Shown: piece after piece, positions 53,871-63,664 of the stretch
Layout: the number at the start of each line of letters is the position of its first letter
How positions within the stretch are numbered: position 1 is the stretch's first letter
Assembly (NCBI GenBank): GCA_038134485.1
Contig: JAYPVG010000011.1
Span: forward strand, 34,880-98,879
DNA from: NORP240 sp038134485
Lineage (GTDB): Bacteria > Pseudomonadota > Gammaproteobacteria > Pseudomonadales > Pseudohongiellaceae
DNA length: 64,000 nt
Reading direction: 5' to 3'
The notes under the pieces: model-generated
The model's database searches: none
What the model saw: the letters and a program-made list of their open reading frames with translations, nothing else
What the model was told of the DNA's origin: nothing
Program-made: the position numbers and the translations under genes

Positions 53871-55328
53871 ATGTCTCAAGTTCTTATTGTGGTAAACCGG
53901 CATGACGATTGGGCATCCTACTATCCCAGCGAGCAGGTGATAAGTGTGGACCAATACCTGTCATTCTCCACCTCGGTCGACCGGCGATTGAGGGTGATCA
54001 ATCTATGCAGTGACTTCAGTTACCTGAGCGAAGGTTATTACTGTTCCCTTCTTTCTGAGGCGAGAGCGCACCGGGTCATCCCGCCCAGCAGGGTAATCAA
54101 TGAGCTCAGCTCCAAGATGATGTTCGGAATTCAGTCCGGGACCGCCAAAACCCTGCTTGGTAAATTAAAGCTGGAGGAGCAGGGCGAAGGTGGATTGCTA
54201 ATCAGATCTTATTTTGGACAGGTTAATGATCCAAGACTCAGGCCGCTCGCACGGGTGCTTTTTGAACGGTTTCCCTGCCCTATTCTTGAGATTCAGCTGC
54301 AATATGACGACCAATGGGAAATTACCCGGCTCCAACTTGGCAATCATCTCTTGCTTGACGATTCAGAGCAGACCATTTTTGCTGATGCGCTGGAGCGCTT
54401 TAGCAGCAAAATCTGGAAGAGTCGAAAAAACAAGCGCAATTTGCGCTATGACATGGCTATACTCGTTAATCCCGACGACACTACTTCGCCCAGCGACGCT
54501 GTCGCGATCAGAAAATTTGTCAAGGCCGCGCGACAGCATGATATCAACGCCGAAATTATTGTTCCCGAAGCAATAATCAGGCTGGCAGAGTTCGATGCCC
54601 TGTTTATCCGCGAAACAACCGCGGTTAATCATCATACCTACGAGGTTGCCCAGCGAGCGGAATCAGAGGGACTGGTGGTCATGGACGATTCGCAGTCAAT
54701 TGTTCGCTGCGCCAACAAAATTTTTCTGGCTAATGCCTTTCAGGTCCATCGTGTGCCCACTCCCTGTTCCCTGATTCTTCAGCGGAATCATCCTGAACAA
54801 CTGGAACAGGCGGTTCAAAAGCTTGGATTGCCGATTGTAATAAAGATCCCGGACGGTTCTTTTTCCAGAGGTGTGAAAAAAGTCGATACTCTGGATCAGC
54901 TCAGGACCGCTGCCGCAGAACTTTTCCAGCATTCCAGCCTGGTGCTGGCCCAGGAGTTTCTCTACACCAGTTTTGACTGGCGGATAGGCATTCTGAACAA
55001 CAGGCCGCTTTATGCCTGTCGATATCATATGGTCAGGAATCACTGGCAGATTTATCGACACGGTGCCAGTCGCTCCGTAAGCGGATCTTTCGATACCCTG
55101 CCAACATTCGAAGTGCCCAGCCCGATATTGCAGGCTGCGCTGGCTGCTTCTCGATGTGTCGGCGACGGTTTGTACGGGGTGGACCTCAAGGAAGTCGATG
55201 GTAAAGGCTATGTGATCGAGGTGAACGATAATCCTAGTATTGATAGTAGTGTGGAGGATCGTTATCTGGGTCGAGAACTCTACTCGCTGATCATGCAGGA
55301 ATTCAATCGCAGGTTGGAGCTGCAGTAG
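53871..55328 (+). CDS. RimK-like ATP-grasp ligase with N-terminal RimK-associated domain
   Basis: The 485-residue protein has an N-terminal domain of about 200 residues (MSQVLIVVNRHDDWASYYPS ...) as found in two-domain RimK-like proteins, then an ATP-grasp domain with the preATP strand VPTPCSL, LGLPIVIKIPDGSFSRGV for nucleotide binding, and the metal-binding GVDLKEVDGKGYVIEVNDNPS. Such ligases add amino acids such as glutamate to protein or peptide carboxylates. The target is unknown. ATG 53871 has AAGGG upstream. Confidence 0.9.
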   Translation: MSQVLIVVNRHDDWASYYPSEQVISVDQYLSFSTSVDRRLRVINLCSDFSYLSEGYYCSLLSEARAHRVIPPSRVINELSSKMMFGIQSGTAKTLLGKLKLEEQGEGGLLIRSYFGQVNDPRLRPLARVLFERFPCPILEIQLQYDDQWEITRLQLGNHLLLDDSEQTIFADALERFSSKIWKSRKNKRNLRYDMAILVNPDDTTSPSDAVAIRKFVKAARQHDINAEIIVPEAIIRLAEFDALFIRETTAVNHHTYEVAQRAESEGLVVMDDSQSIVRCANKIFLANAFQVHRVPTPCSLILQRNHPEQLEQAVQKLGLPIVIKIPDGSFSRGVKKVDTLDQLRTAAAELFQHSSLVLAQEFLYTSFDWRIGILNNRPLYACRYHMVRNHWQIYRHGASRSVSGSFDTLPTFEVPSPILQAALAASRCVGDGLYGVDLKEVDGKGYVIEVNDNPSIDSSVEDRYLGRELYSLIMQEFNRRLELQ

Positions 55329-55355
55329 CGGGGCTTTTAAAGACGATAGGTTGCG

Positions 55356-56789
55356 ATGAAAGACGACCACGCACAGCGCAAGCAAAAACTGCGGAAGTCC
55401 CTGCGTTACTCCCAGCAGGAGGCTTTCGCTGCGGCCACTATGACCGGAACCGGCGACAATTTTCTCAACGCGTTTGCCATTCATCTCCAGGCGAGCGCGT
55501 TGCAAATGGGCTGGTTGACAGCCATTCCCCAGCTGTTCGGTGCGCTAGCGCAGGTGTTTTCCGTGTGGCTGGGAAACTGGCTTCGGCGCAAACCTCTGGT
55601 GGTCGCCGTCGCGGTAATCCAGGCATGTGTGGTAGCTGCTATGGCAGTTCTGGCGATTTACGATGGTTCAAACCGCCTCGGCAGTGTCGGTGTAGGCTGG
55701 CTGATTCTGCTGGCTGCCGGCTATTTTATCTGTCTGAATTTGATTCAGCCCCACTGGCGTGCGTGGATGGGGGCGCTGGTTCCTTCGCGGCGCCGCGGAA
55801 AGTTTTTCGCCACCCGAACCCGGCTGACCATGATCGCTTCGCTGCTCGTGTTTGTGTTCGGAGGAGTCACCTTGACCATCACAGATCGCGCCGGGATGGT
55901 ATGGTTCGGATTTGCGCTGTTATTTCTGGTCGCGACGGTCGGCAGATTGCTGTCGGCGCAGCTGCTATCCCGTATGCACGATCCCATGCAGGAGCCCGCC
56001 CAGCAATCGGAGAATCTGTCCCTCAGCTGGCAGCACGTGCTGGAATCGCTTCGCGATCCACAGTTTCGTCGCTACAGTTTTTTCGTTGCTGCCCTGCAGG
56101 GATCGGTGGCCGTGTCAGCACCATTCTTTGCAGTTTATATGCTCGCTGAATTGCAGTTCACCTATTTGCAATATAGCCTGAACAGTATCGCCTCCATTGC
56201 CACACAGTTCTTCATGTTGCGCCACTGGGGTTACTATGCCGACCGCTTTGGCAATCATCTGGTCATGGTGATCTGCAGCTGTCTTATATCGGTTATTCCA
56301 TTGCTGTGGCTGGTGTCCCCCAATTTTTACTACCTATTGCTGGTACAGATGATCTCCGGAGTTTGCTGGAGCGGTTTTACGCTATGCGCATTAAATTATC
56401 TTTACGACATTCGACCCCACCAGACAAATTTTGCGCTTTACGCGGCTATCCAGTCAGCCACTACCGCATTGGCAGTGTGCGGGGGAGGGCTGTTGGGCGG
56501 TTATGTCGCTCGTCATGTCGGTGATATCGCCGCGGTTGTGGCAGTCTTCTGGCAACCCGACACGCTGCTGGTTATAGTATTTGTTGTTTCTTCTGTTTGT
56601 CGCCTTGCAGTTGTTGCAGGCTTTCTTCCGCGCCTCGAAGAGCCGAGAATCAGGCGGCGACCGCAGCTGCTAGAGGTGGTGGTCCGTGTTGTGCGCTTCA
56701 ATGCCATTTCCGGAATTGCGCTGGACTGGATGAGTGTTGCTCGTAAACCGATAGCTGGTAGCGAAGACCGACCAGATAGTGAATCCTGA
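55356..56789 (+). CDS. Major facilitator superfamily transporter
   Basis: This 477-residue membrane protein has about twelve hydrophobic helices and the MFS loop signature between helices 2 and 3 (VWLGNWLRRKPLV), with GDNFLNAFAIHLQASALQMG in the first helix and a long cytoplasmic middle loop (about 205-235). The C-terminus is soluble and basic. Transported compound unknown. It follows the RimK-like gene by 27 bp on the same strand, so it may export the product of that ligase (inference). Confidence 0.88.
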   Translation: MKDDHAQRKQKLRKSLRYSQQEAFAAATMTGTGDNFLNAFAIHLQASALQMGWLTAIPQLFGALAQVFSVWLGNWLRRKPLVVAVAVIQACVVAAMAVLAIYDGSNRLGSVGVGWLILLAAGYFICLNLIQPHWRAWMGALVPSRRRGKFFATRTRLTMIASLLVFVFGGVTLTITDRAGMVWFGFALLFLVATVGRLLSAQLLSRMHDPMQEPAQQSENLSLSWQHVLESLRDPQFRRYSFFVAALQGSVAVSAPFFAVYMLAELQFTYLQYSLNSIASIATQFFMLRHWGYYADRFGNHLVMVICSCLISVIPLLWLVSPNFYYLLLVQMISGVCWSGFTLCALNYLYDIRPHQTNFALYAAIQSATTALAVCGGGLLGGYVARHVGDIAAVVAVFWQPDTLLVIVFVVSSVCRLAVVAGFLPRLEEPRIRRRPQLLEVVVRVVRFNAISGIALDWMSVARKPIAGSEDRPDSES

Positions 56790-57014
56790 AGTTAATCTCA
56801 ATCTTTTTTCGGGCAATAGATCGATCCCGGGCACTTGACCGGGCGCGGTCATGCCGGTTGGAGAATAACCGCTGAAATTAACGCGCCCGACTAATCATGG
56901 TTACGCCGGGTCTTCCTGTAGTAGCATTGGATGCTTGCCGCGGGGAGTAAGCAATGCGCTTGCCGGGGTGGCGGAAAAAGCAGGGAATTTTAGAGCCAGC
57001 AGGGAGAAACACCG

Positions 57015-57584
57015 ATGGATATGAATGCGAATCATCGGATAGCCGCCAGTCCGCAGCGAGTCTGGGAGGCCTTAAACGACGTTGAAATTCTGCGAGCGGC
57101 AATCCCGGGCTGTGAGTCTCTGGAAGCAGGCGAGGGAGATACGCTGCAGGCCAGGGTCACTACCCGGATTGGACCAGTGAAGGCGCGATTCACGTTTAAT
57201 GTGAGCCTCACCGACCTCAACCCTCCCAACAGCTACACGATAATTGCCGATGGCCAGGGTGGGGCGGCAGGCTTCGCCAAGGGAAGTGCCGCGGTGACGC
57301 TTTCGGCCGATGGCGCCGACACCCTTCTGGCCTACCATGCCCAGGCGCAGGTGGGCGGCAAGCTGGCGCAGTTGGGTGCGCGCCTTATCGACGGTACGGC
57401 GAAGAAGCTGGCAGACGAATTTTTCACCAATTTCAGCGCCCTGGTAACAGATGGTGAGAGCCAGGAGCAAGAGGCCGCGACGGAGCAGCAGGCAACCGCT
57501 GTCCGACGCGGAGTGCCGCTGTGGGTGTGGTTATCTATTGTGGCTGTAGCCGGCCTGATCGGCTGGCAATTGCTGGGCGCGTGA
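57015..57584 (+). CDS. coxG: CoxG-like SRPBCC protein with C-terminal membrane anchor
   Basis: The 189 residues show the CoxG/SRPBCC fold: MNANHRIAASPQRVWEALND, IPGCESLEAGEGDTLQARV, GPVKARFTFNVSLTDLNPP, and QVGGKLAQLGARLIDGTAKKLADEFF. A single hydrophobic helix (about 170-187) ends the protein and would anchor it to the inner membrane. In carboxydotrophs CoxG recruits the Mo-hydroxylase to the membrane and may bind quinone. It is the first gene of the cox operon, 84 bp before coxS. Confidence 0.9.
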   Translation: MDMNANHRIAASPQRVWEALNDVEILRAAIPGCESLEAGEGDTLQARVTTRIGPVKARFTFNVSLTDLNPPNSYTIIADGQGGAAGFAKGSAAVTLSADGADTLLAYHAQAQVGGKLAQLGARLIDGTAKKLADEFFTNFSALVTDGESQEQEAATEQQATAVRRGVPLWVWLSIVAVAGLIGWQLLGA

Positions 57585-57668
57585 GCGTCAAGCTTGACGG
57601 ACGACACGCAATTCTCGACACTGAGCAACCTTCATAACAACCAGAGAGACCGAAAGCAGGGAGGAGCA

Positions 57669-58145
57669 ATGCCTGAAATATCCCTTACCGTAAACGGAAA
57701 ACCGGTTACCGCGGAAGTGGAATCCCGCACACTATTAGTACAATTTCTTCGAGATCATTTACGACTCACCGGCACCCATGTTGGCTGTGATACCAGTCAG
57801 TGCGGCGCCTGTGTAATCCTCGTTGACGGCAAGTCCGTCAAATCCTGCACCCTGCTGGCGGTCATGGCGGATGGTTGTCAGGTAACCACGATCGAAGGGC
57901 TTGCCAGTGGTGGCAAGTTGCATCCTATGCAACAGGCTTTTCAGGACAATCATGGCCTGCAGTGTGGATTCTGCACGCCGGGCATGGTCATGAGTGCCCT
58001 GGATATCGTTAATCGCAACGGAAACGAGCTTGACGAGGCCACTGTGCGCAAGGAACTGGAGGGCAACATCTGTCGTTGCACCGGTTATCACAATATCGTC
58101 AAGGCGGTGCAGGCCGGCGCCAGGGCTATGGGAGAACAGGAATGA
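57669..58145 (+). CDS. coxS: Mo-hydroxylase small (2Fe-2S) subunit, CoxS-like
   Basis: The 158 residues form the two-domain 2Fe-2S subunit. The plant-type cluster uses Cys40, Cys45, Cys48 and Cys60 (CDTSQCGAC ... C); the second cluster uses CGFC and CRC in the C-terminal four-helix domain (ending ICRCTGYHNIVKAV). It passes electrons from molybdopterin in CoxL to FAD in CoxM. GGAGGAG precedes ATG 57669. Its stop overlaps the coxL start (ATGA). Confidence 0.95.
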   Translation: MPEISLTVNGKPVTAEVESRTLLVQFLRDHLRLTGTHVGCDTSQCGACVILVDGKSVKSCTLLAVMADGCQVTTIEGLASGGKLHPMQQAFQDNHGLQCGFCTPGMVMSALDIVNRNGNELDEATVRKELEGNICRCTGYHNIVKAVQAGARAMGEQE

Positions 58146-60499
58146 TAGAGAACGGTATTGGCGCCAGTGTTCGGCGTAAAGAAGATAATCGCTTCCTGAT
58201 TGGCAAGGGCAACTACACTGACGACATCAACGTAGCCGGTCAGACCTTTGCCTATTTTGTGCGTTCACCTCATGCGCACGCAACGCTCAATGGTATCGAC
58301 ACCTCCGCAGCTGAAAACGCTCCGGGCGTAGTCGCGGTGCTGACGGGCGATGATCTGGCAGCCGACGGTATCGGACCGCTGATTTGTGGTGTCACTGTCA
58401 CCAGCGATGACGGACAGCCTCATCGTGCTCCGGCGCATCCTGCGCTGGCCCAGGGTAAAGTCCATTATGTCGGTGATCACGTCGCGGTAGTAATTGCTGA
58501 ATCCCTTGCCCAGGCGCGGGATGCCGCAGAGTTGGTGGAAGTTGACTATGGTGTATTGCCGGCGGTTACCGACACCGCGACTGCGGCGGATGACGGTCAG
58601 CCCCAGGTCCATGAGGTGGCCCCCAATAACGTGTGCTTCAACTGGCCGTTTGGCGATAAGGCAGCGGTCGATGCCGCTTTTGATTCTGCCTACAAGGTAG
58701 CACGTCTGGACCTGGTGAATAATCGCATGGTAACCAATCCGATGGAGCCGAGAGCAGCAGTCGGAGAATATAATTCAGGAACTGACGAGATAACCCTGCA
58801 TCTCACTACCCAGAATCCCCACGTTCACCGGCTAGTGCTGTCAGCATTCAACCAGCTGGCGCCGGAGCACAAGTTGCGGGTCGTGGGCCCTGATGTTGGT
58901 GGCGGGTTTGGCGCCAAGATCTTCGTGTATGCAGAAGAATTGGTAGTCGGCTGGGCCAGTCGCAAAGTTCAGCGACCGGTCAAGTGGACCGCCGAGAGGA
59001 CGGAGGCATTCCTGTCGGATGCCCACGGTCGAGACCATGTCAGCAGCGCTGAAATGGCGCTCGATGAGAATGGTAAATTCCTGGCTTTGCGAGTGATGAC
59101 CCGAGCGAACCTGGGGGCCTATTTGTCTACCTTTGGCACCATGGTGCCCAGCTACCTGTATGCGTTCCTGCTGGCAGGCCAGTATGCGACACCGCTAATT
59201 TACTCAGAGGTCAAAGCTGTGTTCACCAATACTGCGCCGGTAGATGCCAGCCGGGGTGCTGGCCGACCGGAGGCAACTTACCTGCTGGAACGGTTGGTGG
59301 ATGTGGCCGCCGCCGAAATGGGCATGGATCCAGTCGAAATCCGGCGCCGAAACTTTATACCGAAAGACGCCTTCCCCTATCAAACACCGGTGGTGCAATG
59401 TTATGACAGCGGCGACTACGAGACCGCCCTGGACAAGGCCATTGAGCTGGCTGACTACGCCGGTTTCCCGGCTCGCGCCGAGGAGGCCAGGTCTCGAGGT
59501 AAACGACGGGGCATCGGGTTTTCGTCCTACGTTGAGGCTTGCGGAATTGCGCCCTCGGCTGCGGTGGGTCAACTGGGGGGAGGAGTTGGTTTGTGGGAAA
59601 GTGCCCAGGTCCGCTTCAATCCCACCGGCAATGTGCAGGTATTCACCGGTACGCATTCCCATGGTCAGGGACATGAGACCACGTTTGCCCAGCTGGTAAC
59701 AGAGCTGCTCGGTGTGCCGATCGAGAATATCGAGGTAATCCACGGTGACACGGCACGCACTCAATTTGGTATGGGCACTTATGGTTCGCGCTCGCTGGCG
59801 GTCGGCGGTGTAGCCATCGCCAAAGCCTGCGAGAAATTGATTGCCAAGGGCAAAAAGATTGCCGCTCATGCTCTGGAGGCCGCGGAAGCCGATATTGAAT
59901 TTGCCAACGGCAACTTTTCAGTTGCGGGAACCGACCGTTCGATGAATATCGGCGAGGTCGCATTCAATGCCTACGTGCCTCATAGTTATCCGGAGGGTGT
60001 GGAGCCGGGATTCGACGAGAATGCTTTTTTCGATCCTCTTAATTTTTCATTCCCTGCCGGTACGCACATTTGCGAAGTGGAAGTGGACCCCGAGACCGGT
60101 ACCGTTGAAATAGTCAAGTATTCGGCTGTAGATGACTTTGGCACTCTGGTAAACCCGATGATTGTAGAGGGTCAGGTTCACGGTGGCATTGTTCATGGCG
60201 TGGGTCAGGCTTTGCTGGAAGGCTGTCGCTATGATGAGGACGGACAGCTGATTACCGCTACCTATATGGATTACGCCATGCCGCGAGCCGACAACGTGCC
60301 CAGTTTCGACGTGGACTATGCTCCAACCCATCCGCCCGATAATCCGCTGGGGGTCAAGGGTTGCGGCGAAGCGGGTGCTATCGGAGCACCGCCCGCAGTC
60401 ATCAATGCCATCGTCAATGCGCTTGGCGTCAAACATATCGATATGCCGGCCACGCCGGAGCGAATCTGGCGGGCGGCTCAGTCAGCCGCCCAGGCATAA
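58142..60499 (+). CDS. coxL: Mo-hydroxylase large (molybdopterin) subunit, form II CoxL-like
   Basis: The 785-residue catalytic subunit has the Mo-cofactor motifs DVGGGFGAK, SYVEACGIAPSA, THSHGQGHETTFAQL, GTYGSRSLAVGG, and LGVKGCGEAGAIGAPPAV with the catalytic Glu. The active-site loop reads SRGAGR (370-375), the form II pattern. The AYxCSFR loop that binds Cu/Se in form I CO dehydrogenases is absent. The substrate is therefore not shown to be CO and could be another aldehyde or heterocycle. It overlaps coxS by ATGA. Confidence 0.93.
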   Translation: MIENGIGASVRRKEDNRFLIGKGNYTDDINVAGQTFAYFVRSPHAHATLNGIDTSAAENAPGVVAVLTGDDLAADGIGPLICGVTVTSDDGQPHRAPAHPALAQGKVHYVGDHVAVVIAESLAQARDAAELVEVDYGVLPAVTDTATAADDGQPQVHEVAPNNVCFNWPFGDKAAVDAAFDSAYKVARLDLVNNRMVTNPMEPRAAVGEYNSGTDEITLHLTTQNPHVHRLVLSAFNQLAPEHKLRVVGPDVGGGFGAKIFVYAEELVVGWASRKVQRPVKWTAERTEAFLSDAHGRDHVSSAEMALDENGKFLALRVMTRANLGAYLSTFGTMVPSYLYAFLLAGQYATPLIYSEVKAVFTNTAPVDASRGAGRPEATYLLERLVDVAAAEMGMDPVEIRRRNFIPKDAFPYQTPVVQCYDSGDYETALDKAIELADYAGFPARAEEARSRGKRRGIGFSSYVEACGIAPSAAVGQLGGGVGLWESAQVRFNPTGNVQVFTGTHSHGQGHETTFAQLVTELLGVPIENIEVIHGDTARTQFGMGTYGSRSLAVGGVAIAKACEKLIAKGKKIAAHALEAAEADIEFANGNFSVAGTDRSMNIGEVAFNAYVPHSYPEGVEPGFDENAFFDPLNFSFPAGTHICEVEVDPETGTVEIVKYSAVDDFGTLVNPMIVEGQVHGGIVHGVGQALLEGCRYDEDGQLITATYMDYAMPRADNVPSFDVDYAPTHPPDNPLGVKGCGEAGAIGAPPAVINAIVNALGVKHIDMPATPERIWRAAQSAAQA

Positions 60500-60514
60500 C
60501 AGGAGGGTACGACG

Positions 60515-61309
60515 ATGTATCAGTTTACCTATCACAAGCTCAATAATCTGACCGATGCCATCGAAGCGATTCGCAATGCCAATGACGGCAAACTGGTGGC
60601 AGGCGGACAGACCATGTTGCCCACCATGAAGCACAGGCTGGCCAGCCCCAGTGATCTGATTGACCTTGGCGGCATTGCCGAGCTGCAGGGGATTTTGGTA
60701 GAAGGAGACCGCCTGGTGATCGGTGCCATGACCACTCACGCGACCGTTGCGGCTTCCGCGGAAGTGAGATCCATGATTCCCGCACTGGCTTCGCTGGCAG
60801 GCAATATTGGCGATCCTGCCGTTCGTAATCGCGGCACTATCGGCGGCTCTGTTGCCAATAACGATCCAGCAGCCGATTATCCGGCCGCATTGATTGGCCT
60901 TGGGGCAACGATAAAAACTACCAGTCGGGAAATCGCCGCGGACGATTTCTTTACCGACATGTTCGAGACCGCTCTGGAGGATGACGAAATCATTGTTTCG
61001 ATAAGCTTTCCCAAACCTCAGGCAGCGGCATACATGAAGTTTGAAAATCCAGCTTCTCGCTATGCCATTGTGGGGGTCTTTGTTGCCAGGACGGCGGAAG
61101 GTGTTCGAGTCGGTGTCACTGGCGCGACATCCTGCGCTCATCGCGGTATGCGAATTGAGGAGGCGTTGAACCAGGACTTTTCTCCGGCGGCGTTGGACCA
61201 GGTTCAGTTGCCGGTCGAAAAAATGAATTCGGACATTCATGCCAGCCCGGAATACCGGGCGCATCTGGTGAAAGTCATGACGAAAAGGGCTGTTCAGGCG
61301 TGTAGTTAA
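60515..61309 (+). CDS. coxM: Mo-hydroxylase medium (FAD) subunit, CoxM-like
   Basis: The 264 residues show the FAD-binding vanillyl-alcohol-oxidase-type fold of CoxM/XdhB: AGGQTMLPTMKHRLASP, IGAMTTHATVAAS and IGDPAVRNRGTIGGSVANNDPAADYP, with a C-terminal CO_deh_flav_C domain (about 170-260). It takes electrons from CoxS and hands them to the quinone pool. GGAGG precedes the ATG, 15 bp after coxL. coxD begins 5 bp after its stop. Confidence 0.95.
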   Translation: MYQFTYHKLNNLTDAIEAIRNANDGKLVAGGQTMLPTMKHRLASPSDLIDLGGIAELQGILVEGDRLVIGAMTTHATVAASAEVRSMIPALASLAGNIGDPAVRNRGTIGGSVANNDPAADYPAALIGLGATIKTTSREIAADDFFTDMFETALEDDEIIVSISFPKPQAAAYMKFENPASRYAIVGVFVARTAEGVRVGVTGATSCAHRGMRIEEALNQDFSPAALDQVQLPVEKMNSDIHASPEYRAHLVKVMTKRAVQACS

Positions 61310-61314
61310 TCGCC

Positions 61315-62238
61315 ATGGCGACTGTCGATAGCATTGAACAAACCGGAAGGCTACTGGCAGATGCCGGCTACATAGCCGACCAGGGTCTGGTAACCGCACT
61401 CTTTCTGGCGCTGCGAATGCGGCGCCCGCTCTTTCTCGAGGGCGAGGCAGGGGTTGGTAAAACCGAGATTGCCAAGGTACTGGCCTCGACGCTGGGTTGC
61501 CGCCTGTTGCGTCTGCAATGCTACGAAGGCCTGGATATTTCCTCGGCGGTATACGAGTGGAATTATGCCCGGCAGATGCTGGAGATTCGCCTGGCGGAAG
61601 CGTCGGGTGAAGTGATGCGCGATAACCTGGCGAGAGATGTCTTCGCCAGGGAGTTCCTGATTGAGCGGCCGTTGCTGCAGGCCTTGCAGAGTGACGAGCA
61701 GGGCGCACCAGTACTGCTGATCGACGAGCTTGACCGCACCGACGAGCCGTTTGAGGCGTACCTCCTCGAAGTGCTCTCCGATTTCCAGGTAACGGTACCG
61801 GAAATCGGCACTATCAGTGCAGAAGAACCACCGATCGTCATCATCACGTCCAATCGCACGCGGGAAATTCACGACGCTCTCAAGCGTCGGTGCCTGTATC
61901 ACTGGGTTGATTATCCCGACGCCGACAGGGAGCGGAGTATTCTTGCTGCCCGCCTGCCCGGCATTGACCAGGAACTGGGTGATCAGGTCGTCGCTTTTGT
62001 CCAGAAGTTGCGTCAAAAAGATTTATTCAAACTGCCCGGGGTCGCTGAAACTCTCGACTGGGCCGATGCGCTGACGCAGCTTAACGTCATCACCTTGAGT
62101 AACGAGGCGGTCGACAATACCCTCGGAGTTTTGTTGAAGTACCAGGATGACATTGCCCGTATTCGGGGTAGCGAGGCCGCGCAACTGCTCGAGCAGGTAA
62201 AGATCGAATTGTCCGCGCTGGACTCACCCGCGGCATAG
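61315..62238 (+). CDS. coxD: MoxR-type AAA+ ATPase, CoxD-like
   Basis: The 307 residues carry the AAA+ core: Walker A EGEAGVGKTE, Walker B VLLIDELDRTDE, sensor 1 ITSNRTREIHDALKRRCLYHWV with the Arg finger region, and a C-terminal helical lid. CoxD proteins of the MoxR group mature the active-site metal-sulfur centre of CO dehydrogenases; here a form II enzyme is served. It works with the VWA protein CoxE, whose gene follows after 3 bp. Confidence 0.93.
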   Translation: MATVDSIEQTGRLLADAGYIADQGLVTALFLALRMRRPLFLEGEAGVGKTEIAKVLASTLGCRLLRLQCYEGLDISSAVYEWNYARQMLEIRLAEASGEVMRDNLARDVFAREFLIERPLLQALQSDEQGAPVLLIDELDRTDEPFEAYLLEVLSDFQVTVPEIGTISAEEPPIVIITSNRTREIHDALKRRCLYHWVDYPDADRERSILAARLPGIDQELGDQVVAFVQKLRQKDLFKLPGVAETLDWADALTQLNVITLSNEAVDNTLGVLLKYQDDIARIRGSEAAQLLEQVKIELSALDSPAA

Positions 62239-62241
62239 CCC

Positions 62242-63456
62242 ATGGCAGAGATGCAAGAGGCGGACGAATCCGGCAGGCTGGCTGACAACATCATGCACTT
62301 TGCGCGCCTGTTACGAAGTACCGGCATGCCTGTTGGGAGCGACCGGTTGCTAAATGCCATTCGCGGAGTTCGGGAAATTGGTATCGGCAACAGGGAAGAA
62401 TTTTACTGGACCCTTTTCGCCAATCTCGTCAGTCGCCAAGAGCAGCGGGAAATATTTGATCAGGCGTTCCATATATTTTGGCGTAATCCGCGAATTCTGG
62501 AGAAACTTCTGGGCGCCATGTTGCCGACCGTCAGATTGGAAGACGAGGCTGAGCAGCAGGAATTGAGCAGGCGCCTGACGGAAGCGATGGCCGGTAGTCA
62601 GGAAAAAGAGGCCAAGAATGGTGAGGATGATCAGATCGAGGTGGATGCCAGTCTGACATTTTCCGCGGAGGAGAGTCTGCGGGATAAAGATTTCGACAAG
62701 ATGACGACTTCCGAATTGCTGGAGGCGAGGCGTGCCATTGCCCATTTCAGATTGGCGATCCCGGAAGTCCCGACCCGTCGGTTCAAGCCTGGAGATCATG
62801 GTCAGGCTATTGATATGAGAGCCACCCTGCGGGCCTCACTGCGCAATGAGGCAGCGATACCACTGCGACATAAGGTTCGTCGTCGACGACCGCCGCCGCT
62901 AGTTTTTATCTGCGATATTTCCGGCTCCATGAGCCGCTACTCTCGAATGTTTTTGCATTTCATGCATGCAGTCACCAACGATCGCGATCGAGTTCATGCC
63001 TTTGTGTTTGCTACGCGGCTTAGCAACATTAGCCACCACTTGCGACAGCGCGATGTGGATGAGGCGCTCCAGGGGGTGACCGGGGCAGTGCAGGACTGGT
63101 CGGGTGGGACGCGAATAGGCAGTTGCCTGAAGGACTTCAACGCTAACTGGTCACGGCGGGTGCTGGGACAGGGAGCGGTGACAATCCTGGTGACTGATGG
63201 TCTCGACCGGGAGGACACGGCAGATCTTGGTGGTCAGATGGAAAGGCTGGCTAAATCATCGCGACAGCTGATTTGGCTAAATCCGTTGTTGAGGTACTCC
63301 GAGTTTGAGCCTCGTGCTCGAGGAATCCGAGCCATGCTGCCCTACGTAGATCAGTTCCGGGCTGTACACAATCTCAACAGCCTTGGCGACCTGGTATCGG
63401 TTCTGAGCATGGGCAGCAGTGGTTCCGCTTCCGGTCAGGTTCGCAGGATCGCTTGA
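62242..63456 (+). CDS. coxE: VWA-domain maturation protein, CoxE-like
   Basis: The 404 residues have a helical N-terminal domain (about 1-180) and a C-terminal von Willebrand A domain whose metal-ion adhesion site reads VFICDISGSMSRYSRMFLH (about 226-244), followed by WSGGTRIGSCL and VTDGLDRED. A highly basic HKVRRRRPPP precedes the domain. CoxE partners with MoxR ATPases to activate Mo hydroxylases. It is the last gene of the cox operon. Cytoplasmic. Confidence 0.93.
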   Translation: MAEMQEADESGRLADNIMHFARLLRSTGMPVGSDRLLNAIRGVREIGIGNREEFYWTLFANLVSRQEQREIFDQAFHIFWRNPRILEKLLGAMLPTVRLEDEAEQQELSRRLTEAMAGSQEKEAKNGEDDQIEVDASLTFSAEESLRDKDFDKMTTSELLEARRAIAHFRLAIPEVPTRRFKPGDHGQAIDMRATLRASLRNEAAIPLRHKVRRRRPPPLVFICDISGSMSRYSRMFLHFMHAVTNDRDRVHAFVFATRLSNISHHLRQRDVDEALQGVTGAVQDWSGGTRIGSCLKDFNANWSRRVLGQGAVTILVTDGLDREDTADLGGQMERLAKSSRQLIWLNPLLRYSEFEPRARGIRAMLPYVDQFRAVHNLNSLGDLVSVLSMGSSGSASGQVRRIA

Positions 63457-63664
63457 TTCTCTGCCTGGTAAAAACAATGTGATGCAGTTTGTAAAAATAC
63501 GATTGCGAGGAATTATTGCGTCATCCAAACCAGAGTCTGCCCGTTACAAGTCCAAGTCCTGCGGCTAAAAGCATGCGGCAGTTCAAGACCCGGACCCTGT
63601 GGTAAGATCAGAGCAGATCGCGATCGACGGTGAGATGAAGGGAACCAAGAGTGGGGTAAAAGTG

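Noticed and set aside
56836..56851. TGACCG-GGCG-CGGTCA hairpin after the MFS gene as terminator
   Set aside because: A 6-bp stem without a T-run downstream is not enough.
57669..60499. Annotation of the Mo-hydroxylase as a proven CO dehydrogenase
   Set aside because: The active-site loop is SRGAGR (form II), lacking the Cys that binds copper in form I CO dehydrogenases.
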